From contig WGAD01000390.1 in NCBI GenBank assembly GCA_015489255.1, forward strand, positions 1-14,261: a stretch of DNA of 14,261 nt, given 5' to 3'. Shown piece after piece: positions 1 to 5,752 of the stretch. This DNA comes from Anaerolineales bacterium (GTDB lineage: Bacteria; Chloroflexota; Anaerolineae; Anaerolineales; Villigracilaceae). Position 1 is the stretch's first letter; each line of letters opens with the position of its first letter. The position numbers and the translations under genes are program-made. The notes below the pieces were generated by a model. It did not search any database, was not told where the DNA came from, and saw only the letters and a list, made by a program, of their open reading frames with translations.

Positions 1-390
1 ACCTATTTCTTCGATGCGCTAGTCGTCCGCGACCAGCGCACGGCCAGCCATTACGCTTACGGCGCGCTGGTGGCTTATCAGCCCAATCTCTTCATCCAGG
101 TAAACTGGAGCCTGCTCGCCGGAGAGGCCGACCCCTACGCGATGCTGGCGGTCACCGCCGGTGACGATGTCCTCGGGTTGGACGATTTGCAAGTTGCTTC
201 TATCGCCGGCTGGGTAGTCACGTATGCACCTTTGTTGAAAACCGCCTCCCCCAACCGCCTCCCCTACGGGTTGGCCGCCAGTTGGGCCTGCGGCGACCGT
301 GAATTTGGCTGGAAGGTTTACACTCTGGCGGACAACCAGAGCCTCCCCTTGCTGGAAGAAGCCCTATCCCGCTTCGCCTGCACCCCCTAA
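1..390 (+). CDS. C-terminal part of an unrecognised protein
   Basis: An open frame runs from the first base of the window to a TAA at 388-390 (129 codons visible), so the start lies upstream. An internal GTG at 70 is in frame, but the frame is already open before it and reads as protein, so I treat the gene as truncated by the window edge. The visible part is rich in aromatic and small residues (repeated Gly-Trp and Ser-Trp pairs) and has one Cys in a Trp-Ala-Cys-Gly-Asp context and another near the end (Cys-Thr-Pro). There is no membrane segment and no catalytic motif that I can name. The alternating hydrophobic pattern would suit a beta-rich, possibly exported domain, but that is a guess. 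I do not recognise the family. Confidence 0.6.
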   Translation, partial: TYFFDALVVRDQRTASHYAYGALVAYQPNLFIQVNWSLLAGEADPYAMLAVTAGDDVLGLDDLQVASIAGWVVTYAPLLKTASPNRLPYGLAASWACGDREFGWKVYTLADNQSLPLLEEALSRFACTP

Positions 391-395
391 AGGCA

Positions 396-544
396 CCTGA
401 ATTGCGGGTAAGGAGGATGGGTGTCATGGCAAGGGCGCATCGCGCCCGAAGCCATCTCCCGCATCGTCATACAGGGGATTGCTTCGCCCCTTGCGGTCGC
501 TCGCAACGACAAAACGGATCCCTGTTGCTAATCCGCAACTCGGG
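396..544. repeat. Nested imperfect palindromic (REP/MITE-like) element
   Basis: Two pairs of inverted arms share nearly the same centre. The outer arms are 396-412 and 528-544 (13 of 17 positions match after reverse complementing). The inner arms are 422-460 and 474-511, mostly complementary with a few mismatches and one gap. Each inner arm can also fold alone: 433-438 pairs perfectly with 442-447 around a 3-nt loop, and 491-495 pairs with 502-506 around 6 nt. A further 5-bp stem, 535-539 with 544-548, sits at the right edge. The inner arms carry the GATTGCTTCG and TCGCAACGACA type words seen in dispersed intergenic palindromes of many bacterial genomes. It encodes no protein. Only one copy is visible here, so dispersal is inferred. 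Confidence 0.7.
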
Positions 545-563
545 TTGCAGGACAAGCGGCCTG

Positions 564-609
564 GCTGAGGGCAAACGATCCGGCAGGGAAACGCGCTCAG
601 CAACTTTTT
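564..609 (+). terminator. Possible weak intrinsic terminator
   Basis: Bases 564-572 pair with 593-601 (8 of 9 pairs, one internal mismatch) around a 20-nt loop. A run of five T follows at 605-609, three bases after the stem. It could end transcripts from the upstream truncated gene, about 175 nt after its stop. The long loop and the offset T tract make it weak. The rest of 545-688 holds no gene that I can support, only the ribosome site of the next gene. Confidence 0.3.
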
Positions 610-688
610 GCCTTTGGTGTTTTGCCATTAGAAGAAGAAGGCCCACGTTCAACGAGGCCCACCATTTGCCCCACAACAGGAAGGCGTT

Positions 689-1453
689 ATGTTCAAAGAC
701 AAGATTGCATTGGTCACCGGCTCAGGGCGCGGCATAGGTCGGGCGATCGCCCTGCATTTGGCCCGCGACGGCGCGCATGTGGTCGTCAACTATTTCCGCA
801 ACCGCAAACCCGCTGAAGAAACCGCCGCTGCCATCCGCGCCCTGGGAAGCCGGGCGCAGGTCGTCAAGGCCAACGTCGGCGATCTGGACGACCTGGCGCG
901 CCTGTTCGACGAAACAGAGGCCGCCTTCGGCGGGCTAGACATCTACATTCACAACGCTGCCTCCGGCTACAACCGCCCGGCCTTGCAGCAAAAGCCAAAA
1001 GGGTGGGATTGGACGATGAACATCAACGCCCGCAGCCTGCTCTTTGGCGCCCAGCACGCCGCCCGCCTGATGAAAAAACACGGCGGCGGCCACATTGTCA
1101 GCATCAGCAGCCCGGGGGCCACCCGCGTATTGCCCGATTATGTGCTAGTCGGCACCTCCAAAGCCGCCATCGAAGCCCTGACGCGCTACCTGGCCGTTGA
1201 ACTGGCGTCCGAAAACATCGTCGTTAACGCCGTCTCCCCCGGCGTGGTGCAAACCGAGGCCCTGCAACATTTCGCCGCCCTGAACGACGAAGGGCTGATC
1301 GAACGCACCATCGCCGCCACGCCCGCCGGCCGGCTGGCCACGCCGGAAGACGTTGCCCGTGTGGTTGCCTTTCTCTGCTCGCCGGCAGCCGAAATGATCC
1401 GCGGGCAAACCCTGGTGATGGACGGCGGCTACACGCTGCCAGTGGTCACCTGA
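689..1453 (+). CDS. fabL: FabL-like enoyl-[acyl-carrier-protein] reductase III (SDR family)
   Basis: A 254-residue short-chain dehydrogenase, expected to reduce the enoyl-ACP double bond with NADPH in the last step of each fatty acid elongation cycle, in the cytoplasm. The N-terminal Rossmann motif is TGSGRGIG (residues 10-17), followed by a VKANVGD stretch (59-65) and NAASG (89-93). The active site has Tyr151 and Lys158 separated by six residues. That is the enoyl-reductase spacing and differs from the YxxxK of ordinary SDRs; Bacillus FabL uses the same two positions. Long stretches around WDWTMNINA, HGGGHIVSISS and EALTRYLAVEL match my memory of FabL. The C-terminal RGQTLVMDGG is typical. 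AGGAAGG lies about 5 nt before the ATG and fixes the start. No other fab genes are nearby, so a role as an auxiliary reductase or a related SDR activity cannot be excluded. Confidence 0.8.
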   Translation: MFKDKIALVTGSGRGIGRAIALHLARDGAHVVVNYFRNRKPAEETAAAIRALGSRAQVVKANVGDLDDLARLFDETEAAFGGLDIYIHNAASGYNRPALQQKPKGWDWTMNINARSLLFGAQHAARLMKKHGGGHIVSISSPGATRVLPDYVLVGTSKAAIEALTRYLAVELASENIVVNAVSPGVVQTEALQHFAALNDEGLIERTIAATPAGRLATPEDVARVVAFLCSPAAEMIRGQTLVMDGGYTLPVVT

Positions 1454-2090
1454 GTTCCTCTTCGTCCAGCAAGATGACGCGCGCCGGCGCGCCATCCGCC
1501 CCGGCCAGCTTCAACGGCAGGCAATAAAGACGGTAATCCCCCGGCGGCACGTCCATCAGCTTCAACCCTTCGACCACCACCACGCCAGCGCCCAGCAAAA
1601 TGCGATGTGTGGGCACCGGAGCGGCAAACGGCGCCACCGAAAGGTAATCGACGCCCACCAGCCGGATGCCGCGCGTCACCAGCCATTCGGCGCCATCGGG
1701 GCTGATGGCGGTGAAATCGCGCCGAAAGGCGGTCGGCGATTCGCGCCACAAGGCGGCGTTGCGCGTCCGCAGCAGCAGCCGTTCTACCCGTGGCGGGATG
1801 TCCGCCGCCTCCAGCGCCGCTGCGCTGATCGTTTCCACCTCATCCGGCAAGTGCACCACATGGCAGCGGCCGATCAACGCATCCAGGGGCAGGTTTTCCA
1901 CCGTCCGCCCATCGTTCATGAAGTGGTGTGGGGCATCCACATGCGTGCCAACGTGCACGCTCATCGCCAGGGCAGTGACGTTGGCTTCCGCGCCCTCATC
2001 CATGCGGGCGATCGCTTCCAGGCGCACCTTCGGGTCTCCCGGCCAGACGGGAAACGAAGGCGAAATGGTGAAAGTCAGGTCATAAATCAT
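1446..2090 (-). CDS. Cyclase family metal-dependent hydrolase (KynB / isatin hydrolase-like)
   Basis: A 214-residue protein with the family motif HxGTHxDxPxH at residues 46-56 (His46, His50, Asp52, His56), which binds the divalent metal in kynurenine formamidase-type enzymes. The later His162 and Glu174, in a THRILLGAGVVVVEGL context, match the conserved second metal-site or acid-base pair. The GVDYLSV stretch (146-152) and the N-terminal DLTFTISPSFPVWPGDP are also typical. Length is normal for the family. Known members hydrolyse N-formylkynurenine, isatin or similar cyclic amides. No tryptophan catabolism genes adjoin, so the substrate is unknown and I give no symbol. AGGAG lies 7 nt before the ATG at 2090. 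Its stop overlaps the fabL stop on the other strand by 8 nt, and it diverges from the CNNM-like gene. Confidence 0.85.
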   Translation of the reverse strand: MIYDLTFTISPSFPVWPGDPKVRLEAIARMDEGAEANVTALAMSVHVGTHVDAPHHFMNDGRTVENLPLDALIGRCHVVHLPDEVETISAAALEAADIPPRVERLLLRTRNAALWRESPTAFRRDFTAISPDGAEWLVTRGIRLVGVDYLSVAPFAAPVPTHRILLGAGVVVVEGLKLMDVPPGDYRLYCLPLKLAGADGAPARVILLDEEELR

Positions 2091-2114
2091 TGCAGCGCTC
2101 CTGAAACAAGGGGG

Positions 2115-2133
2115 ATGCGGTAGAATAGCGCAT
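2115..2133. promoter_or_regulatory. Symmetric divergent promoter region with facing -10 boxes
   Basis: ATGCG at 2115-2119 and CGCAT at 2129-2133 are inverted arms around a 9-bp core containing TAGAAT (plus, 2121-2126). On the minus strand the same core reads TATTCT (2127-2122). On both strands the hexamer is followed after 3 nt by GCAT, whose A falls at the usual +1 distance. The plus start would be near 2132 and the minus start near 2116, giving the cyclase a leader of about 26 nt with its AGGAG site. No good -35 box lies at 16-18 bp. The symmetry could also be an operator. Inferred from sequence only. Confidence 0.4.
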
Positions 2134-2141
2134 GAACGTTT

Positions 2142-2172
2142 CCGGGATGAATGCCCACCGCCTTCGTCCCGG
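2142..2172 (+). promoter_or_regulatory. Hairpin in the probable 5' leader of the CNNM-like gene
   Basis: Bases 2142-2151 pair with 2163-2172: ten pairs including one G-U, with an 11-nt C-rich loop. A further U-G pair (2141 with 2173) is possible. The hairpin lies between the likely transcription start near 2132 and the chosen ATG at 2213, about 40 nt upstream of the ribosome site. It is not followed by a T run, so it is not an ordinary terminator. It could be an RNA control element for an ion-transport gene, or simply coding sequence if translation starts at 2132. I recognise no known riboswitch class. Confidence 0.35.
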
Positions 2173-2212
2173 GCAAGACAATCTTACCTCATTTCATCTG
2201 ACAAAGGAAAGT

Positions 2213-3526
2213 ATGTCACCCATTACCCGCGATTTGCTCGCCATCGTCATCCTGATTGTGCTCAACAACCTGCTGGCGATGACCGAGGCCGCCTTTCTGG
2301 CCTCGCGCCGCGCCCGGTTGCAGCAGCTCGCCAACGAAAAAAAGCGCGGCGCCCGCCAGGCCCTGGCCCTGGCCGAAGAACCCAACCGTTTTCTCTCCGT
2401 CATCCAGATCGGCATCACGTTGATCGACGTGATGACCGGCGCCATCGGCGGAGCGACGCTGGCGGAATTTGTAGCGCTCAAACTCCACAACTGGCCGGCC
2501 CTGGCGCCCTACGCCGACGCCATCGGCTTGACGCTGGTTGTGCTCACCATTACCTATTTCTCCATCGTTTTCGGCGAACTGGTGCCCAAACGCATCGGCA
2601 TCTTGAACCCGGAGGGCATCACCACCGCCAGCGCCGGGCTGATGACCTGGCTCTCGCGCCTGCTCTCGCCCATCGTCCGCCTGCTCAGCCTGTCCACCGA
2701 GGGCGTGCTGCGCCTCTTCGGGGTCGATCGCACCGAGGCGCCGCCCATCACCGAGGAGGAACTGCACGTCCTGATCGACGAGGGCACGCAGGCCGGCATT
2801 TTCAAGGTCAGCGAACAGGAAATGGTCAGCGGCGTCTTCCGGCTGGGCGACCGGCGCATTTACGCCCTGATGACCCCGCGCACGGAGATCGCCTGGCTGG
2901 ACCTGGACGACCCGGAGGAGGTCATCCGCGAAAAACTGGCCGCCAACCGCTTCTCCCGCTACCCCGTCTGCCGCGGCGATCTGGACGAGGTCGTCGGCGT
3001 GGTCAACGTGCGCGATATCCTGCGCCTCAGCCTGCAGTGCCAGCCGCTCGATCTCGCCAGCCTGTTGCAGCCCGCCATTTTCATCCCCGAAACCTCCTTC
3101 GCCGCCCAGGCGCTGGAGTTTTTCAAGGAACATCACGCCGACATGTTAATCGTCATCGACGAATACGGCGGCGTGCAAGGCATCGTCACCACCCAGGACA
3201 TCGTGGAAGAGGTGGTCGGCGAAATTGAACACGATGCCCCCCAGGCTGTCCGCCGTCCGGATGGCTCCTGGCTGCTCGATGGCATGATGGCCGTGAGCGA
3301 TTTCAAGGAATTGTTTGCCATCCAATCCTTGCCGCGCGAAGACGCCTACGACACCCTGGCCGGTTTCGTCATCACACGCCTGGGGCACATCCCCGAGGTC
3401 GGAGAACGCTTCGTCTGGCAAGAGATGACCTTCGAAGTGGTAGACATGGACGGGCGCCGCGTGGACAAGGTTTTGGTCAGCGGACAGAACCCGCCGCCCG
3501 CCGACGAAGGAGAAGACGATGCATGA
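2213..3526 (+). CDS. CNNM/CorC (hemolysin C) family membrane protein
   Basis: A 437-residue integral membrane protein with the three parts of the family. An N-terminal DUF21/CNNM membrane domain (about residues 1-180) has an opening helix running into TEAAFLASRRARL and the conserved FGELVPKR loop. A CBS-domain pair follows (about 200-330), with MTPRTEIAWL, RFSRYPV and DEYGGVQGIVTTQDIVEEVVGEI. The C-terminal CorC/HlyC transporter-associated domain covers about 345-425. Relatives are linked to magnesium or cobalt efflux, with CBS domains sensing adenine nucleotides; hemolysin naming is historical. I chose the ATG at 2213, because AAAGGAAA precedes it by about 4 nt and the first helix begins there. 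An in-frame ATG at 2132 would add 27 polar residues, and a -10-like TAGAAT just before it makes a leaderless longer form possible. Its end overlaps the next gene by 8 nt. Confidence 0.85.
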   Translation: MSPITRDLLAIVILIVLNNLLAMTEAAFLASRRARLQQLANEKKRGARQALALAEEPNRFLSVIQIGITLIDVMTGAIGGATLAEFVALKLHNWPALAPYADAIGLTLVVLTITYFSIVFGELVPKRIGILNPEGITTASAGLMTWLSRLLSPIVRLLSLSTEGVLRLFGVDRTEAPPITEEELHVLIDEGTQAGIFKVSEQEMVSGVFRLGDRRIYALMTPRTEIAWLDLDDPEEVIREKLAANRFSRYPVCRGDLDEVVGVVNVRDILRLSLQCQPLDLASLLQPAIFIPETSFAAQALEFFKEHHADMLIVIDEYGGVQGIVTTQDIVEEVVGEIEHDAPQAVRRPDGSWLLDGMMAVSDFKELFAIQSLPREDAYDTLAGFVITRLGHIPEVGERFVWQEMTFEVVDMDGRRVDKVLVSGQNPPPADEGEDDA

Positions 3527-5138
3527 GCGCGCCGTGATCGGCGGTCGCAGCGCAGTGTATGGCCGCCGGGGAATGGTAGCGACCTCGCAGCCCCTGGCGA
3601 CCGCCGCCGGGCTGGAGATCCTGGCGCGCGGCGGCACGGCAGCCGACGCCGCCGTCGCCGCTGCGGCGGCCCTCAACGTCACCGAACCGACCTCCACGGG
3701 CATCGGCGGCGACATGTTCGCCCTCTATTACGAGGCGTCCACGCGCCGGGTGACGGCGCTCAACGGCTCTGGACGTTCACCCGCCGCCCTCTCGTTGGAC
3801 AAGTTGTCCCGCGAAGGGATGCACGAGCTGCCCCCCTTCCACCCCTACACCATCACCGTGCCCGGTGCGGCCTCCGGCTGGGAGGCCCTGCTGCGCCGCC
3901 ACGGCCGGTTGACGCTGGCGGATGTCCTCGCACCGGCCATTCGGCTGGCGGAGGAGGGCTTTCCGGTGGCGCCGATCACCGCCTATTTTTGGGCACGCGG
4001 CGCCGCCCGCCAGCTGGCACAGGGCCTCAACGGGCACGAACTCACCCTGAACGGGCGCGCGCCGCAGGCGGGAGAAATCTTCCGCAATCCGGGGCTGGCC
4101 CGCACCTTCCGCACCCTGGCCGCCAAAGGCGCCGAGGCCTTCTACCGCGGCCCCATCGCCGAAGCGATCGTCGCCGTGGTGCGCCAGGCGGGTGGCTGCC
4201 TGAGTCTGGACGACCTGGCTGCCCACACCGCCGATTGGGAAACGCCCATCTCGACCACGTATCGCGGGGTGCGCGTGTGGGAATGCCCCCCAAACGGCCA
4301 GGGGTTAACCGCCCTCCTGGCGCTCAACATTCTGGAGGGTTTCGACCTCCCATCGTTGCCGCCTTTCTCCGCTCGGCGCTGGCATTTGCAGATCGAAGCC
4401 CTGCGCCTGGCCTTTGCCGATGCCCGCTGGTACATCGCCGATCCACGCCATGCCCGCATCCCCGTAAACGAATTGCTGAGCAAAGCTTACGCCGCCCGCC
4501 GCCGAAAGCAGATCGACCCGCAGGCGGCCACCGTGGACGTGCGCCGCGGCGCGCCCTTTGCCGCCTCCGACACGGTTTACCTGGCCGTGGTCGATGCCGA
4601 GGGTAACGCCTGTTCTTTCATCAACAGCAATTACATGGGGTTCGGCACCGGCATTGTGCCCCCGGGGTGGGGCTTTACCTTGCAAAACCGCGGACATAAC
4701 TTCAGCCTGCGCCCGGGACACCCCAACGCGCTGGCTCCGGCAAAGCGCCCCTACCACACCATCATCCCGGGGATGCTCACCCGCGCAGACGGCAGCCTGT
4801 GGGGGCCTTTTGGGGTGATGGGCGGTTTCATGCAGCCACAGGGGCACGTACAGGTGGTCTCCGCTCTCGTGGACGATGGGGTCGATCCCCAGGCGGCCCT
4901 GGATCGCCCCCGATTTTGCATCGCCAACGGCGCTGCCGATGGCTGGGTCGGCCTGGAGGCCGGCGTGCCCGACGATTTGCTACGCGCGCTCTTCGAGCGC
5001 GGCCACCCGTTGCGGCTGGTCGGCGGCTGGGAACGGGCGCTCTTTGGCCGCGGGCAGATCATCTTGCGCTCGCCAGAGGGCACGCTGACCGGCGGTTCGG
5101 ACCCTCGCGCCGACGGTTGCGCCATGCCCCTCCTGTAG
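3519..5138 (+). CDS. ggt: Gamma-glutamyltransferase family protein, cytosolic type
   Basis: A 539-residue Ntn-hydrolase of the gamma-glutamyltranspeptidase family. These are made as one chain and cut before a catalytic Thr into large and small subunits. The probable nucleophile is Thr352 (Ser-Asp-Thr-Val-Tyr), followed by VVDAEGNACSFINSNYMGFG. The large subunit has the usual GGTAADAAVAAA (38-49), STGIGGDMFALYY (59-71) and NGSGRSP with the substrate-binding Arg86. In the small subunit, FTLQNRG, KRPYHTIIP and MGGFMQPQGH (Gly435-Gly436, likely oxyanion hole) are conserved. There is no signal peptide or lipobox, so it should act in the cytoplasm, unlike the periplasmic glutathione-degrading enzyme. 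It resembles the YwrD-like branch, whose substrates are less clear. AAGGAG sits about 6 nt before the ATG, and the start overlaps the preceding stop by 8 nt, so translation is probably coupled to the CNNM-like gene. Confidence 0.85.
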   Translation: MHERAVIGGRSAVYGRRGMVATSQPLATAAGLEILARGGTAADAAVAAAAALNVTEPTSTGIGGDMFALYYEASTRRVTALNGSGRSPAALSLDKLSREGMHELPPFHPYTITVPGAASGWEALLRRHGRLTLADVLAPAIRLAEEGFPVAPITAYFWARGAARQLAQGLNGHELTLNGRAPQAGEIFRNPGLARTFRTLAAKGAEAFYRGPIAEAIVAVVRQAGGCLSLDDLAAHTADWETPISTTYRGVRVWECPPNGQGLTALLALNILEGFDLPSLPPFSARRWHLQIEALRLAFADARWYIADPRHARIPVNELLSKAYAARRRKQIDPQAATVDVRRGAPFAASDTVYLAVVDAEGNACSFINSNYMGFGTGIVPPGWGFTLQNRGHNFSLRPGHPNALAPAKRPYHTIIPGMLTRADGSLWGPFGVMGGFMQPQGHVQVVSALVDDGVDPQAALDRPRFCIANGAADGWVGLEAGVPDDLLRALFERGHPLRLVGGWERALFGRGQIILRSPEGTLTGGSDPRADGCAMPLL

Positions 5139-5139
5139 C

Positions 5140-5715
5140 CTAACGCCGCAGATCGCGCAAGGCCTCTTGCAAACGGCGCCATTCTGCTGCGCGCAGAAAG
5201 CGCCATTCGCCGGGGTGCAGCCCCGCCAGCGTCAGCGGTCCAATGGCCACCCGCACCAGGCGCAGGGTCGGGTAGCCGACGGCGGCTGTCATCCGCCGCA
5301 CCTGCCGTTTTTTTCCCTCGCGCAAACGGATTTCCAGCCAGCTGGTGGCGCCGTGCGGGGTCACCGGCTTTTCGCGCGGTGGCAGGGGCGGCGGCGGGAT
5401 GCGTCGCGCCCGCGCCGGGCGCGTCCGCCGTCCGCGCAGCACCACGCCCTTCTCCAGTTGCCGCAGCGCGGCCTCGTCCGGTTCCCCTTCCACCTGCACC
5501 CAATACGTCTTCTCCAGGTGATACCGCGGATGGGTAATACGATGCGCCAGTTTTCCGTCGTCAGTCAACAGCAAAAGCCCTTCCGAATCCATATCCAGCC
5601 GGCCGGCAGCGTACACGCCCGGCAAAGAGATGAATGCCGCCAGCGTCTTTTGCCCGGGTTCGCCGGTGAACGCAGATAACACCCCATAAGGTTTGTAGAA
5701 CAAAATTGTCGTCAT
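5140..5715 (-). CDS. rluE: RluE-like 23S rRNA pseudouridine synthase (RsuA/RluB/E/F family)
   Basis: A 191-residue pseudouridine synthase of the RsuA/RluE group, converting a uridine of 23S rRNA (U2457 in E. coli for RluE) to pseudouridine. The catalytic Asp is Asp41 in GRLDMDSEGLLLLT (39-52). Other family blocks are FYKPYGVLSAFTGEPGQKTL (6-25), KTYWVQVEG, TSWLEIRLREGKKRQVRRMTAAVGYPTLRLVRVAIG and GEWR near the end. As in RluE there is no N-terminal S4 RNA-binding domain. A proline- and arginine-rich insert lies around residues 95-118. AGGAGG stands 5 nt before the ATG. It ends one base away from the stop of the convergent GGT gene and shares a 37-bp divergent promoter region with the RNA methyltransferase, so two RNA-modification genes are controlled from one point. 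Confidence 0.85.
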   Translation of the reverse strand: MTTILFYKPYGVLSAFTGEPGQKTLAAFISLPGVYAAGRLDMDSEGLLLLTDDGKLAHRITHPRYHLEKTYWVQVEGEPDEAALRQLEKGVVLRGRRTRPARARRIPPPPLPPREKPVTPHGATSWLEIRLREGKKRQVRRMTAAVGYPTLRLVRVAIGPLTLAGLHPGEWRFLRAAEWRRLQEALRDLRR

Positions 5716-5732
5716 AAGCGCCTCCTCAGCGG

Positions 5733-5752
5733 GCGGCTATTATAATACCCGC
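5733..5752. promoter_or_regulatory. Palindromic bidirectional -10 element; leaderless start on plus
   Basis: TATTATAATA (5738-5747) is a perfect 10-bp palindrome, so TATAAT reads on plus (5741-5746) and on minus (5744-5739). Flanks extend the dyad to 5733-5752 with one mismatched pair. On plus only six bases separate the hexamer from the ATG at 5753, so transcription should begin at or within a base of the start codon, and no ribosome site precedes it. On minus the start would fall near 5732, giving the pseudouridine synthase a leader of about 17 nt with AGGAGG. No convincing -35 box is present in either direction. Confidence 0.6.

Noticed and set aside
639..662. Direct repeat AGGCCCAC (639-646 and 655-662) upstream of fabL as an operator
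   Set aside because: Two 8-bp copies are not enough to claim a regulator site; no matching known operator comes to mind and no promoter could be placed nearby.
402..737. Open frame of 111 codons across the palindrome and into fabL
   Set aside because: It translates the inverted-repeat element into an Arg/His-rich sequence with no ribosome site and runs out of frame into the well-supported fabL gene.
1446..2090. Naming the cyclase-family gene kynB
   Set aside because: Metal-site residues fit, but isatin hydrolases and other cyclase-family enzymes share them and no tryptophan-degradation genes are nearby.
2216..3136. Antisense frame of 306 codons opposite the CNNM-like gene
   Set aside because: Composition is that of a codon-position shadow (Gly, Asp, Gln repeats), with no recognisable domain and no promoter or ribosome site.
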